Shown here piece by piece: positions 20,220 through 28,494 of a stretch of 64,000 bases of DNA. The notes under the pieces are model-generated. The model was not told the DNA's origin. It was given only the letters and a program-made list of their open reading frames with translations, and did no database searches. The stretch comes from Aminobacter aganoensis. Lineage in GTDB: Bacteria > Pseudomonadota > Alphaproteobacteria > Rhizobiales > Rhizobiaceae. Each line of letters opens with the position of its first letter. The first letter of the stretch is position 1. The stretch lies in contig NZ_JACHOU010000003.1 of assembly GCF_014206975.1 (NCBI RefSeq), positions 372,001 to 436,000 on the forward strand, given 5' to 3'. The position numbers and the translations under genes are program-made.

Positions 20220-20246
20220 AAAAAGCCGGGTGAAACCCGGCTTTTT
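20220..20246 (-). terminator. Rho-independent terminator of the cytochrome c gene
   Basis: A 10-bp stem (AAAGCCGGGT / ACCCGGCTTT) around a 3-base GAA loop at 20222-20244. In the minus direction it is followed by a T-run (TTTTTTG), 25 bases past the cytochrome c stop. Confidence 0.88.
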
Positions 20247-20270
20247 CAAGATGCGAAAATTACAAATCGT

Positions 20271-21005
20271 TTACTGGGCGGCCGGTGCCGGCGCAGCGCC
20301 TTCTGCCGGTGCGGCAGGAGCAGCGCCCTCGGCGGGAGCAGCCGGTGCGGCGCCTTCAGCAGGGGCTGCCGGGGCGGCGCCCTCGGCGGGAGCCGCAGGA
20401 GCAGCTTCGCCAGCCGGTGCTGCTGCCGGCTCGGCGGCCGGAGCGGCGTCTGCCGCGGGAAGCGGTGCCGGGCTGTCCGACTGCGAGTTCAGGTAGGCCA
20501 GCAGGTTGGCGCGCTCGTCATCCTTCTTGATGCCGGCGAAGCCCATCGCGGTGCCCTTGATGTAGCCCTTCGGCGACGCCAGGAAGTGGTTCAGGTGCTC
20601 GAAGTCCCAGACGACCGAGCTGCCCTGCGAGAACTCCTTCATCGCGCCCGAATAGGCGAAGCCTTCATGCGAGGCGATCGGACGGTTGACCACGCCCCAG
20701 AGGTCGGGGCCGACCTTGTTGGGGCCGCCCTTCTCGATCGAGTGGCAGGCCGTGCACTTCTTGAACACGGCGGCGCCGGCTTCGGCATTGGCGCTGGCAA
20801 GCAGCTGGGCGACAGGCACTGCGGCCGGGGCTTCAGCGCCACCGCCTGCAGCCGCGCCGCCTTCTTCGGCAGCCTCGATGGCAAAGCCCGGCTTCTCGGG
20901 AACCGGCGCAGCGAAGATCGCGTCCGAGACGAGCGAGATGGAGAACACCACAAAGGCAGTGCCCAGCAGGCCGCCGAGCACCTTGTTGATTTCGAATGAG
21001 TCCAT
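20271..21005 (-). CDS. Membrane-anchored class I cytochrome c (CycM-like)
   Basis: A 244-residue cytochrome with an uncleaved N-terminal anchor (hydrophobic residues about 10-33), a Pro/Ala/Glu linker, and one heme site 'CTACH' (Cys84, Cys87, His88). The distal Met is in '[10 protein letters not shown]'. It resembles the CycM/c552 type that shuttles electrons to aa3 oxidase in rhizobia. The C-terminus is an unusual Ala-Pro tail with four copies of a nine-residue unit (EGAAPAAPA), encoded by 27-bp repeats at 20277-20408. The tail may be a disordered periplasmic extension. The gene is monocistronic, with its own terminator. Confidence 0.92.
   Translation of the reverse strand: MDSFEINKVLGGLLGTAFVVFSISLVSDAIFAAPVPEKPGFAIEAAEEGGAAAGGGAEAPAAVPVAQLLASANAEAGAAVFKKCTACHSIEKGGPNKVGPDLWGVVNRPIASHEGFAYSGAMKEFSQGSSVVWDFEHLNHFLASPKGYIKGTAMGFAGIKKDDERANLLAYLNSQSDSPAPLPAADAAPAAEPAAAPAGEAAPAAPAEGAAPAAPAEGAAPAAPAEGAAPAAPAEGAAPAPAAQ
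20277..20408 (-). repeat. 27-bp in-frame tandem repeats in the cytochrome c tail
   Basis: Four consecutive 27-base units, plus a partial one, encode the nine-residue motif EGAAPAAPA at the C-terminus of the cytochrome. The period is a multiple of three, so copy-number changes would keep the frame. Confidence 0.85.
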
Positions 21006-21206
21006 ACGCCCCTGGCTCCCTTATCCGGCCGATCGCCATCCTCTGCGACCGTCGCCGTTCGTCGGTATCGTCTATCGCCCGGCCGGCCGGGTGAAATCGC
21101 GCGGAAACTAGGTCTTTTGCTTGCCGGTTGCAACACCTATAAGGGCGCTTCCAGTGAGACCTTTTGACACTTTTCCACGCCATTTCGAGACAGCCCCAGC
21201 CAAGCC

Positions 21207-21935
21207 ATGTCCACTCTCGTCCTGATCCCCGCCCGCATGGCCTCGACGCGCCTGCCGGGCAAGCCGCTCGCCGATATCGCCGGCCGCCCGATGATCGTGC
21301 ATGTCGCCGCCCGTGCTTCGGAAAGCGGGCTGGGCCGCGTCGTGGTGGCCACCGACACGGATATTGTCGCCGAAACGGTGAGGGCGCACGGCTTCGAGGC
21401 GGTGATGACCCGATCGGATCATGAGTCGGGTTCGGACCGCATCTTCGAAGCGCTGACCAGGCTCGATCCCAAGGGCGAGGTCGAGACGGTGGTCAACGTC
21501 CAGGGCGATTTGCCGACCATCGACCCGGCGATCATCCAGGCGGCCCTGCGGCCGCTCGGGAACGCGGCGGTCGACATTTCGACCCTGGGCGTGGAAATCA
21601 CCCGCCATGAGGAAAAGGTCGATCCCAACGTCCCCAAGATCATCGGCTCGCCGCTGTCGGCGCAGCGCCTGAGGGCGCTCTATTTTACCCGCGCCACCGC
21701 GCCGTGGGGCGACGGCCCGCTCTATCATCACGTCGGGCTCTACGTTTACCGCCGCTCCGCGCTCGAGCGTTTCGTCAGTCTCAGCCCGTCGCCGCTGGAA
21801 AAGCGCGAGCGGCTTGAACAGCTGCGGGCGCTGGAGGCCGGCATGCGCATCGACGCCGAGATCGTCGACACGGTGCCGCTCGGCGTCGACACCGCCGAAC
21901 ACCTCGAACGCGCTCGCGAACTTCTCTCGAAATAG
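21207..21935 (+). CDS. kdsB: 3-deoxy-manno-octulosonate cytidylyltransferase
   Basis: A 242-residue enzyme that activates KDO with CTP to CMP-KDO for the inner core of lipopolysaccharide. The N-terminal nucleotide-binding motif '[16 protein letters not shown]' begins at residue 6. The family segments '[11 protein letters not shown]', '[11 protein letters not shown]' and '[15 protein letters not shown]' are present, and the length is normal. It is divergent from the cytochrome gene across a 200-base gap and is followed after 17 bases by pheA, an order seen in many rhizobia. Confidence 0.95.
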   Translation: MSTLVLIPARMASTRLPGKPLADIAGRPMIVHVAARASESGLGRVVVATDTDIVAETVRAHGFEAVMTRSDHESGSDRIFEALTRLDPKGEVETVVNVQGDLPTIDPAIIQAALRPLGNAAVDISTLGVEITRHEEKVDPNVPKIIGSPLSAQRLRALYFTRATAPWGDGPLYHHVGLYVYRRSALERFVSLSPSPLEKRERLEQLRALEAGMRIDAEIVDTVPLGVDTAEHLERARELLSK

Positions 21936-21952
21936 ACAAAGACAGGCCGACC

Positions 21953-22822
21953 ATGCCGACACCGACCAACAAGATTGCCTTCCAGGGCGAGCCGGGCGCC
22001 AACTCCGACACTGCCTGCCGCAATGTCTATCCTGCCATGGACCCGTTGCCCTGCCCGACCTTCGAGGACGCGTTCAACGCGGTCGAGACCGGCAAGGCGG
22101 ACCTCGCCATGATCCCGATCGAAAACACGATCGCCGGCCGGGTCGCCGACATCCACCACCTGCTGCCGGAATCGAAGCTGCACATCGTCGGCGAGTACTT
22201 CCTGCCGATCCATTTCCAGCTGATGGTGCTGCCGGGCGTCAAGCGCTCCGAGATCAAGACCGTGCACAGCCACATCCACGCGCTCGGCCAATGCCGCAAA
22301 TACATCCGCAAGAACAGCTGGAAGCCGGTTGTCGCCGGCGACACCGCCGGTGCGGCCAAGCTCGTTTCCGAGGTCAAGGACCGCACCATGGCAGCCCTTG
22401 CGCCGCGGCTGGCCTCGTCGCTCTACGGTCTCGACATCCTCGAGGAGAATGTCGAGGACACCGAAAACAACATCACCCGTTTCGTCGTCCTGTCCAAGGG
22501 CAAGAGCTGGGCCGAGCGCACCAATCCCGAGACGAAGATGATGACGACCTTCGTCTTCCGCGTCCGCAACGTGCCGGCGGCCCTCTACAAGGCGATGGGC
22601 GGCTTCGCCACCAACGGCGTCAACATGACCAAGCTGGAAAGCTACCAGCTCGGCGGCGAGTTCACCGCGACCCAGTTCTATTCCGACATCGAGGGCCATC
22701 CCGACGACCGTCTCGTCGCGCTGGCGCTGGAGGAACTGCGCTTCTTCACCCGCGAGGTGCGCATCCTCGGCGTCTACGAGGCCAACGAGTTCCGCGGCAC
22801 GCAGGCCAACGGCGGCGACTGA
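21953..22822 (+). CDS. pheA: Prephenate dehydratase
   Basis: A 289-residue stand-alone prephenate dehydratase, making phenylpyruvate for phenylalanine synthesis. The catalytic domain starts 'KIAFQGEPGANSDTAC' and includes 'IPIENTIAGRVADIHHLL' and the 'TRF' motif ('ENNITRFVVL', about residue 180). A C-terminal ACT domain ('TFVFRVRNVPAALYKAMGGF', 'NMTKLESYQLGGEF') would give feedback inhibition by phenylalanine. The chorismate mutase is encoded elsewhere. It lies in a probable operon with kdsB. Confidence 0.95.
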   Translation: MPTPTNKIAFQGEPGANSDTACRNVYPAMDPLPCPTFEDAFNAVETGKADLAMIPIENTIAGRVADIHHLLPESKLHIVGEYFLPIHFQLMVLPGVKRSEIKTVHSHIHALGQCRKYIRKNSWKPVVAGDTAGAAKLVSEVKDRTMAALAPRLASSLYGLDILEENVEDTENNITRFVVLSKGKSWAERTNPETKMMTTFVFRVRNVPAALYKAMGGFATNGVNMTKLESYQLGGEFTATQFYSDIEGHPDDRLVALALEELRFFTREVRILGVYEANEFRGTQANGGD

Positions 22823-22877
22823 AGACTGGGCCTTGAGCCCATAAAGTTCGGTTGACGAGATTTCGGAGATCGGCCAA

Positions 22878-23315
22878 TCAGCTGAAATATTCCAGATGGA
22901 TGAGTGGGTACGGCCTGCCCTGTCCGTCGATTGGCGAGCGGCCTGTCTGCCTGAATCCCATTCGTTCATAGAAGCGAACAGCTTGATCATTCTGTTCGTT
23001 GACATCCGTTGTCATTCTTGGATGAAGCGTGAGGCCGTGGCGCACAAGCGCAGCACCGATGCCGGTTCCGCGATGAGCGGGATCGACGAACAGCGCCTCC
23101 ATATGTCCATCGTCGATCAGCATGAAGGCCAGCGGGTGGTCATTTTCGTCAACCCCCAGCCAGAGTGGGGCTTGGGGAAGGAAGCCACGCACCATATCGT
23201 CAATGGCGAGGCGATCCTCAGGCGTCAGAAAATCATGCGTCGCGTCAACTGCGCCTCGCCAGATTTCGATGATGCGGTCGCCCTCACCGGGGCGGGAACG
23301 TCGGATCATGATCAT
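22878..23315 (-). CDS. GNAT family acetyltransferase
   Basis: A 145-residue single-domain GNAT protein. The acetyl-CoA pyrophosphate loop is 'VDPAHRGTGIGAALVRHG', and 'NEQNDQAVRFYERMGFRQTGR' forms the usual final strand and helix. The short form with 'IIEIWRGAVDATHDFL' near the start resembles the YjaB-like subgroup of GNATs. The substrate is not predictable. It lies 72 bases downstream of the MarR-GNAT fusion gene on the same strand. Confidence 0.88.
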   Translation of the reverse strand: MIMIRRSRPGEGDRIIEIWRGAVDATHDFLTPEDRLAIDDMVRGFLPQAPLWLGVDENDHPLAFMLIDDGHMEALFVDPAHRGTGIGAALVRHGLTLHPRMTTDVNEQNDQAVRFYERMGFRQTGRSPIDGQGRPYPLIHLEYFS

Positions 23316-23387
23316 GGGCTCCGAATACGATGGTTTGGGATCCGCGCGCTCCGTCGGAGTCGCTTCCGCTGCGGTTGATTCTGCCGC

Positions 23388-24272
23388 CTACAGGCGCTTG
23401 GAGTACCAGTGGTCGGCGAAAGGGTTGTCGTTGTACGGCGCGACTTCCTCGTAGCCATCGCGCCTGTAGAGCGATTGCGCTTCCTTGAGCGCACGGTTGG
23501 TGTCGAGACACACCATTGTCGCCCCGAGCTGGCGTGCAATCGCCTCGAGTTCGTGGAGCATGCGGCTGGCAACGCCGAGCCCGCGCGCCTCAGGCGAGAC
23601 CCACATCCGCTTGATCTCCGCCGTCGCGGCATCCAGCATGCGCACCGCGCCGCAGCCGACGGGGCTTCCATCGAGCCGGGCGATCAGGAATGCCCCGTGC
23701 GGACGGACGAACTCGCTCCCGCGCACGCTGTTTCCCTTGCTGGTGTCGAAACCTTCCTCGAAGCGCGCGGCCAGCTCGTCGACATACAGCCGCATGCATT
23801 GCTGCGCGTCGGCGCTGCTGGCGTCTCCCTCGCCGACCGTCACGGACGCGGCGGCAAGCAGGTGCTCGACCTCTGCCATGGCCGCGACGAGGCGGTCTTG
23901 CGCGCTGGAAGAAAGCGGCTTGAGAACCGAAGCCGCCAATTCGTCCGACAAGGCATCGTAGGCCGCGTGCTCGGCGCGGCCCTTGTCGGTCAGGGTCGCG
24001 TGGCGGTTGCGGGCGTCGCCGTCGAGCTTGTCGACGGAGACGAGGCCCTGAGCTTCGAGCGACCGCAGCATTCGGCTGAGATAGCCCGAATCCAGCCCGA
24101 GCCGGGAACGGAGGGCGCCAAGTCCGGCGCCATCGGGCCCGATCTCGAAGATGAGCCGTGCTTCGCCGAGCGGGCGGCCGCGGCTGAGATAGCTGTCTTC
24201 CAGGGCCCCGATGCGGCGGGTCACCGCCCGGTTGAAGCTGCGCATCCGGGTGATTTGCAGGGATTTTTCCAT
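23388..24272 (-). CDS. MarR-GNAT fusion: transcriptional regulator with acetyltransferase domain
   Basis: A 294-residue two-domain protein. The N-terminal MarR-type winged helix (about residues 1-140) has 'LRSRLGLDSGYLSRMLRSLEAQGLV' as its DNA-reading region. The C-terminal GNAT domain (about 145-294) has acetyl-CoA loop 'VSPEARGLGVASRMLHEL'. The internal ATG at 24272 is preferred over the one at 24293 because a promoter-like -10 (24284-24279) ends seven bases before it and a 16-bp palindrome lies just upstream. Starting at 24293 would put the operator inside the coding region. The protein may sense and acetylate the same ligand and repress its own gene. Confidence 0.88.
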   Translation of the reverse strand: MEKSLQITRMRSFNRAVTRRIGALEDSYLSRGRPLGEARLIFEIGPDGAGLGALRSRLGLDSGYLSRMLRSLEAQGLVSVDKLDGDARNRHATLTDKGRAEHAAYDALSDELAASVLKPLSSSAQDRLVAAMAEVEHLLAAASVTVGEGDASSADAQQCMRLYVDELAARFEEGFDTSKGNSVRGSEFVRPHGAFLIARLDGSPVGCGAVRMLDAATAEIKRMWVSPEARGLGVASRMLHELEAIARQLGATMVCLDTNRALKEAQSLYRRDGYEEVAPYNDNPFADHWYSKRL

Positions 24273-24306
24273 TACCTGACTATAGTCAGGCATAGCTGAA
24301 AGACAA
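24272..24306 (-). promoter_or_regulatory. Promoter and palindromic operator of the MarR-GNAT gene
   Basis: On the minus strand a -35-like TTGTCT (24306-24301) and a -10 TATAGT (24284-24279) are 16 bases apart. The -10 is embedded in the perfect 16-bp palindrome CCTGACTATAGTCAGG (24290-24275). The expected transcription start falls on the A of the ATG at 24272, which implies a leaderless message. A MarR dimer bound to the palindrome would block RNA polymerase. Confidence 0.65.
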
Positions 24307-24332
24307 GATTTGCAGATTTTAGTCAGCTGTCG

Positions 24333-25274
24333 TCAAGCGCTGTCCGCCCAGTTGCGGATCAGCTGGTGGGCGATGGCGTGTGCCGGCGGCACCTTGAGTT
24401 CGCCGGGATGCATGCTGGCGAGCATCTGCAGCACCTCGGCGCGGGGAAACCAGCGGCAATCCTCGAGTTCGGCGGTGTCCGGGACGATGTCCTCGTTCAG
24501 CGCCTCGCCGTAGCAGCCGATCATCAGCGAATAGGGGAACGGCCAGGGCTGGCTCGAATGGTAGACGACGCGGCCGAGCCGGATGCCTGATTCTTCCAGC
24601 GTTTCGCGCCGCACCGCGGCCTCGATGGTTTCGCCTGGCTCGATGAAACCGGCGAGCGCTGAGTAGACGCCCGGCGCGAAATGCCGGCCGCGCCCCATCA
24701 GGCACCTGTCGCCCGACACCGTCAGCATGATGGCGACGGGGTCGGTGCGCGGAAAATGCTCCGCGCCGCAGGACGGGCACGACCTCTTGTAGCCGCCGGC
24801 GCGCATCTCGGTGGGGCTGCCGCAGCGGCCGCAGAAGCGGTGGCTGGCATGCCAGGCGAGCAGGGCCGCACCTTGCGCCATGGCGCCGAGACCGGCGGCG
24901 TCGATCAGGCCCTGCGTCAGGATTGAACGGAAGTCGATCGCCTTGAGGTGCCCGGGCATGGTTTCCGGCTCGACGGCGACAGGCACAGCGAGCATGGCGA
25001 CGCCGTCGGCCCGGCCGAGCAGGATCGCGGCGTCAGGTCGGATGCCGATGGCCTGGGCCGCGGCGTGCGTGAAATAGGGGGTGGCTGCGCCGTTGCCGAA
25101 ATCGAGCACCAGCCGTCCCGCGCCGATCAGCAGCAGGCGGGCGCCGGGCTCGGCCAGCGCCAACCGGGCGCAATCGTCGCTGCGCTTTTCCGACTGGCGG
25201 TCGATGACGTTGCCGGCAAAACCGAGGAACTGGCTCGCTTCGCGCTCGGGCGCGTTGGACAGGCTGAATTGCAT
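24333..25274 (-). CDS. nudC: NAD+ diphosphatase (RNA decapping Nudix enzyme)
   Basis: A 313-residue NudC. An N-terminal domain is followed by a four-Cys zinc ribbon ('CGRCGS' and 'CPSCGAEHFPRTDP', about residues 148-175) and the Nudix domain with the box 'GFIEPGETIEAAVRRETLEE'. Such enzymes split NAD(H) and remove NAD caps from RNA. The late 'SQPWPFPYSLMIGC' matches the NudC-specific SQPWPFPxS motif. It follows the HIT-protein gene by 34 bases and precedes the MarR-GNAT gene. Confidence 0.95.
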   Translation of the reverse strand: MQFSLSNAPEREASQFLGFAGNVIDRQSEKRSDDCARLALAEPGARLLLIGAGRLVLDFGNGAATPYFTHAAAQAIGIRPDAAILLGRADGVAMLAVPVAVEPETMPGHLKAIDFRSILTQGLIDAAGLGAMAQGAALLAWHASHRFCGRCGSPTEMRAGGYKRSCPSCGAEHFPRTDPVAIMLTVSGDRCLMGRGRHFAPGVYSALAGFIEPGETIEAAVRRETLEESGIRLGRVVYHSSQPWPFPYSLMIGCYGEALNEDIVPDTAELEDCRWFPRAEVLQMLASMHPGELKVPPAHAIAHQLIRNWADSA

Positions 25275-25308
25275 TGCATGGACTCAGGCGCAGGGTCGGG
25301 GGAAGCCC

Positions 25309-25728
25309 TTATAGGGCGGCCTTGATGCTCTCGGCAAACCGGTGGAGGTCGTCGCGTCGGTAGGGCTCGCGCACGCCATGGCCCCAGACCGGGCCGGGCC
25401 AGCCGGGGTCGCCTTCGGAGCGGGCGACGACGTGGAAATGCAATTGCCGAACGACATTGCCGAGCGCGCCGCTGTTGATCTTGGCGCAGCCGGTCGCGCG
25501 CTTGAGCGCGTGGGCCACCATGTTGCTTTCGAAGGTCAGCATGGCCTGGTCGAGCGGGGTCAGATCATGGATTTCCTCGATGCCCGAGCGCTGCGGCACC
25601 AGGATGAGCCAGGGCCAGCGCTGGTCGTTCATGACCCGCAATTCGCACAATCCAAGCCACATCAAGGGCTCGCTGTCGGTGTCGAGACGCGAATCCAGCG
25701 CAAACCCGGCCTTGAGCCCCGACATCAT
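25309..25728 (-). CDS. HIT domain protein
   Basis: A 139-residue histidine-triad fold protein, a probable nucleotide hydrolase or transferase acting on dinucleoside polyphosphates. The triad region reads 'LHFHVVARSEGDPGWPGPVWG'-like sequence; two of the three usual His are present and the third is Val. That pattern recurs in this proteobacterial subgroup, so it need not mean inactivity. It is the first gene of a probable minus-strand operon with nudC. Its substrate is uncertain. Confidence 0.85.
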   Translation of the reverse strand: MMSGLKAGFALDSRLDTDSEPLMWLGLCELRVMNDQRWPWLILVPQRSGIEEIHDLTPLDQAMLTFESNMVAHALKRATGCAKINSGALGNVVRQLHFHVVARSEGDPGWPGPVWGHGVREPYRRDDLHRFAESIKAAL

Positions 25729-25878
25729 TGGCGTTTTCCTTGTTCATGCAAAAGCTAGAGCCTGCCTGCTGCCGCTGCAAGCGAATCATTGCGCTCGGGC
25801 CGCCCTGCTTCGATCAATCTGCCGGGCTGCCGCGGGCATCATTAATGGGCATGTTTGCAGGCGGCGCTTGCTTGGCTC

Positions 25879-25907
25879 TTGCAATTGGTTCGGCAATTGC
25901 CGATATG
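25879..25907 (+). promoter_or_regulatory. Probable promoter of the SRP RNA gene
   Basis: TTGCAA and GATATG are 17 bases apart. Seven bases after the -10 is the first G of the SRP RNA 5' stem at 25914. The -10 match is weak; the call rests mostly on position. Confidence 0.45.
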
Positions 25908-25911
25908 GGGA

Positions 25912-26011
25912 GTGGGAGGTTGGTGGTGGACGATCCACTCGCCAACCGGGTCAGGTCCGGAAGGAAGCAGCCCTAACGAGCCCGGAACGGGTCATTGTTC
26001 CAGCCTCCCGC
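25912..26011 (+). ncRNA. ffs: Signal recognition particle RNA, small (4.5S) type
   Basis: The conserved apical domain is present: GGTCAGGTCCGGAAGGAAGC, with the GGAA tetraloop and the asymmetric internal loop that binds Ffh. Outer strands pair: GGGAGG near 25914 with CCTCCC near 26004-26009, and ACCGGG with CCCGG-type sequence. The RNA with Ffh targets inner-membrane proteins during translation. Its position directly upstream of dnaX is usual in Hyphomicrobiales. End points are estimated from pairing and may be off by several bases. Confidence 0.92.
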
Positions 26012-26134
26012 CTCTTCGCCCTTCTCCGCGTCATTGACGGCGTTGCGCCGTGCGGGCGAAACTCGTTTCGCGGAATCGGCCTTTTGGCGGCCGAGGCAGG
26101 GGCGCCACTACCAACGGGCGAGCGAACGGGGCGG

Positions 26135-27958
26135 ATGAGCGAAGCCGGACAGACCGAAAAGACCAGGGACGGCGCCTACCGCGTTCTCGCGCGCAAATAC
26201 CGCCCTGCCGATTTCACCGCCCTCGTCGGCCAGGAGCCGATGGTGCAGACGCTGACCAACGCCTTCTCCAGCGGGCGCATCGCCCAGGCCTGGATGCTGA
26301 CCGGCGTCCGCGGCGTCGGCAAGACCACCACTGCCCGCATCCTTGCCCGTGCACTCAACTACAAGACGCCGGACATTGACCGCCCCTCGGTCGACCTCTC
26401 CGTGCTCGGCGAGCATTGCCAGTCGATCATGGAAGGCCGCCATGTCGACGTCATCGAGATGGATGCTGCGTCCCACACCGGCATCGACGACATCCGCGAC
26501 ATCATCGACCGCGTACGCTACGCGCCGGTCTCGGCGCGCTACAAGGTCTACATCATCGACGAGGTGCACATGCTCTCGACGCAGGCCTTCAACGGCCTGC
26601 TGAAGACGCTGGAAGAGCCGCCTCCGCATGTGAAGTTCATCTTCGCCACCACCGAAATCCGCAAAGTCCCGATTACGGTGCTGTCGCGCTGCCAGCGCTT
26701 CGACCTGCGCCGCATAGATGCCGGCAAGCTGGTCGGCCATCTCCGCAACATCGCCCAGCAGGAAGGCATCGCGGTCGAGGACGATGCGCTTGCCATGGTC
26801 GCGCGTGCGGCCGAAGGCTCGGCGCGCGATTCGTTGTCGATCCTCGACCAGGCCATCGCCCATGGCGGCGGCAGGGTGACGACGGATGCGGTGCGCGCCA
26901 TGCTCGGCCTTGCCGACCGGGCGCGTGTCGTCGACCTGTTCGAAAACGTCATGAAGGGCGACATCGCCGCTGCCCTTGGCGAATTGCGCGCCCAGTACGA
27001 CACCGGCGCCGACCCGGTGGCGGTGCTCAACGATCTCGCCGAATTCACCCATCTTGTCACCCGCCTGCGCTTCGTGCCGTCGGCGGCCGACGACGCTTCG
27101 CTGTCCGAGGACGAGCGCAAGAGGGGCGGGGAGTTCGCCCAGGCCCTGTCGGTGCGGGTATTGTCGCGGGCATGGCAGATGCTGCTCAAGGGCATTCCCG
27201 AGGTGCAGTCGTCCAACCGGCCGGTCAGTGCCGCCGAGATGGTGTTGATCCGGCTGGCGCACGCCGCCGACCTGCCGACCCTCGACGAGGCGCTGAAATC
27301 GCTCGGCGATGCGCCTTCGCAGCCGGCACCCGGCCCGCGCAACGGCGCAATGCCGGCGGGCGGCGGCAATGGCGGCCCGGCGGCCTCGGCCGTTTCGCAG
27401 GCGCGCATGCCGGTCAGCAATGGTGGCGGCCAGGCCATGCGCCTGGTCGAGACCGCGCCTGCGCCAGCGGCTTTTGTCGCGCCGACGCCGGCACCCGAGC
27501 CGGTGGCCGATGCGGTGCCTGTCAACTCGATCACGGACCTCGCCAACCTCGCCGAATCCAACCGCGAGATGGCCTTCAAAGTGCTGATCCGCCGCGTGGT
27601 GCGGCCGGTCCGCATCGAGCCGGGCCACATGGAAGTCAGCCTGACGTCGGATGCGCCGAGGACCTTCCTCAACGACCTCACCGTCAAGCTGAAGACCTGG
27701 ACAGGCCGCCACTGGCTGGTGTCGCTGTCGAAGGAAGAAGGCGGGCCGACGCTGGCCGAGATTGAGGCCAACAAGCGCGAGGTCGCCCTGACCGACGCGA
27801 AGGCCGATCCGACGGTTGCCGCGATCCTGTCGCGCTTTCCCGGCGCCAAGATCATCGACGTGCGCCTGCCGACGCAGCCGGACGCGCCCGACCTGGATAC
27901 CGACACCGAGTTGCCGCCCGATCCCGGCGTGGACAATGACGATGACGACCCGTTCTGA
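26135..27958 (+). CDS. dnaX: DNA polymerase III subunit gamma/tau
   Basis: A 607-residue clamp-loader ATPase. Walker A 'GVRGVGKTTTARILARAL' is near residue 55, Walker B 'VYIIDEVHMLS', sensor 1 'FATTEIRKVPITVLSRC', and sensor 2 'GSARDSLSILDQAIAHGGG'. Domain III runs to about residue 375, followed by an Ala/Pro linker (about 390-460) and a tau-specific C-terminal domain. The zinc module of E. coli DnaX is eroded: the 'GEHCQSIMEG' region keeps only one Cys. I see no A-rich slippery heptamer, so a frameshifted gamma form is not indicated. The ATG at 26135 starts the family-like 'MSEAGQTEKTRDGAYRVLARKYRP'-type N-terminus; the frame open upstream covers ffs. Confidence 0.95.
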   Translation: MSEAGQTEKTRDGAYRVLARKYRPADFTALVGQEPMVQTLTNAFSSGRIAQAWMLTGVRGVGKTTTARILARALNYKTPDIDRPSVDLSVLGEHCQSIMEGRHVDVIEMDAASHTGIDDIRDIIDRVRYAPVSARYKVYIIDEVHMLSTQAFNGLLKTLEEPPPHVKFIFATTEIRKVPITVLSRCQRFDLRRIDAGKLVGHLRNIAQQEGIAVEDDALAMVARAAEGSARDSLSILDQAIAHGGGRVTTDAVRAMLGLADRARVVDLFENVMKGDIAAALGELRAQYDTGADPVAVLNDLAEFTHLVTRLRFVPSAADDASLSEDERKRGGEFAQALSVRVLSRAWQMLLKGIPEVQSSNRPVSAAEMVLIRLAHAADLPTLDEALKSLGDAPSQPAPGPRNGAMPAGGGNGGPAASAVSQARMPVSNGGGQAMRLVETAPAPAAFVAPTPAPEPVADAVPVNSITDLANLAESNREMAFKVLIRRVVRPVRIEPGHMEVSLTSDAPRTFLNDLTVKLKTWTGRHWLVSLSKEEGGPTLAEIEANKREVALTDAKADPTVAAILSRFPGAKIIDVRLPTQPDAPDLDTDTELPPDPGVDNDDDDPF

Positions 27959-27976
27959 GACGAAAGGAATACGACC

Positions 27977-28300
27977 ATGAAGGATCTGCTCGGCCTGATG
28001 GGCAAGGCGAAGGAAATGCAGGCCAAGATGCAGGCTATGCAGGAAGAGATCGCCCTGCTCGAGATGACCGGCCAGTCCGGCGGCGGCCTGGTGCATGTCA
28101 CGCTGACCGGCAAGTCGGAGATGAAGGCGCTGAAGATCGACCCGTCGCTGCTGAAGGAAGGCGAGGGCGAGATCCTCGAGGACCTGATCGTCGCCGCCCA
28201 CAACGACGCCAAGGCCAAGGTCGAGACGGCGATGCAGGAAAAGACCAAGGCCCTGACCGCCGGCCTGCCGATCCCGCCCGGCATGAAGCTGCCGTTCTGA
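27977..28300 (+). CDS. YbaB/EbfC nucleoid-associated protein
   Basis: A 107-residue YbaB/EbfC-family protein, a small dimer that binds DNA and is thought to shape the nucleoid or assist recombination repair. The sequence shows the N-terminal '[24 protein letters not shown]' helix, then '[22 protein letters not shown]' and a C-terminal helix with '[15 protein letters not shown]'. It follows dnaX by 18 bases. The dnaX-ybaB-recR order is widespread; here recR is 2.2 kb further on. Confidence 0.95.
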   Translation: MKDLLGLMGKAKEMQAKMQAMQEEIALLEMTGQSGGGLVHVTLTGKSEMKALKIDPSLLKEGEGEILEDLIVAAHNDAKAKVETAMQEKTKALTAGLPIPPGMKLPF

Positions 28301-28301
28301 G

Positions 28302-28494
28302 GAAGAGCGAAGAGCGAATAGCGAATAGTGAGTAGTGAGTAGGGAATAGTGAGTAGGGAATAGTGGGCGGCGCTTGAGGATCAGGCGACGTTTCTTTTAT
28401 TACTACTCGCTACTCGCTACTCGCTACTCGCTACTCGCTACTCGCTACTCGCTACTCGCTACTCGCTACTCGCTACTCGCTACTCGCTACTCAC
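28302..28494. repeat. Heptanucleotide repeat array with inverted arms
   Basis: The left arm (28305-28360) is a run of degenerate heptamers (TAGCGAA, TAGTGAG, TAGGGAA). A short GC-rich centre follows. The right arm is 12 perfect copies of TACTCGC at 28404-28487, plus one variant copy. The arms are roughly reverse complementary. The right arm ends exactly at the alcohol dehydrogenase stop codon, and the left begins almost at the ybaB stop. It may work as a transcript-end structure between the convergent genes. Confidence 0.9.

Noticed and set aside
20155-20496. Plus-strand Ala/Gly/Ser-rich repeat protein
   Set aside because: It is the complement of the Ala-Pro tail repeats of the cytochrome gene and has no ribosome binding site of its own.
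22826-22845. Terminator after pheA
   Set aside because: Only a 4-bp stem (GGGC/GCCC) and no T-tract.
26135-27958. Programmed frameshift producing a short DnaX (gamma)
   Set aside because: No A-AAA-AAG-like slippery site or run of six or more A was found in the gene.
26108-28201. 697-codon minus-strand open frame opposite dnaX and ybaB
   Set aside because: Antisense shadow; dnaX and ybaB on the plus strand are unambiguous.
28404-28494. CRISPR array
   Set aside because: The unit is 7 bases, repeated without spacers, and there are no cas genes; it is a simple tandem repeat.
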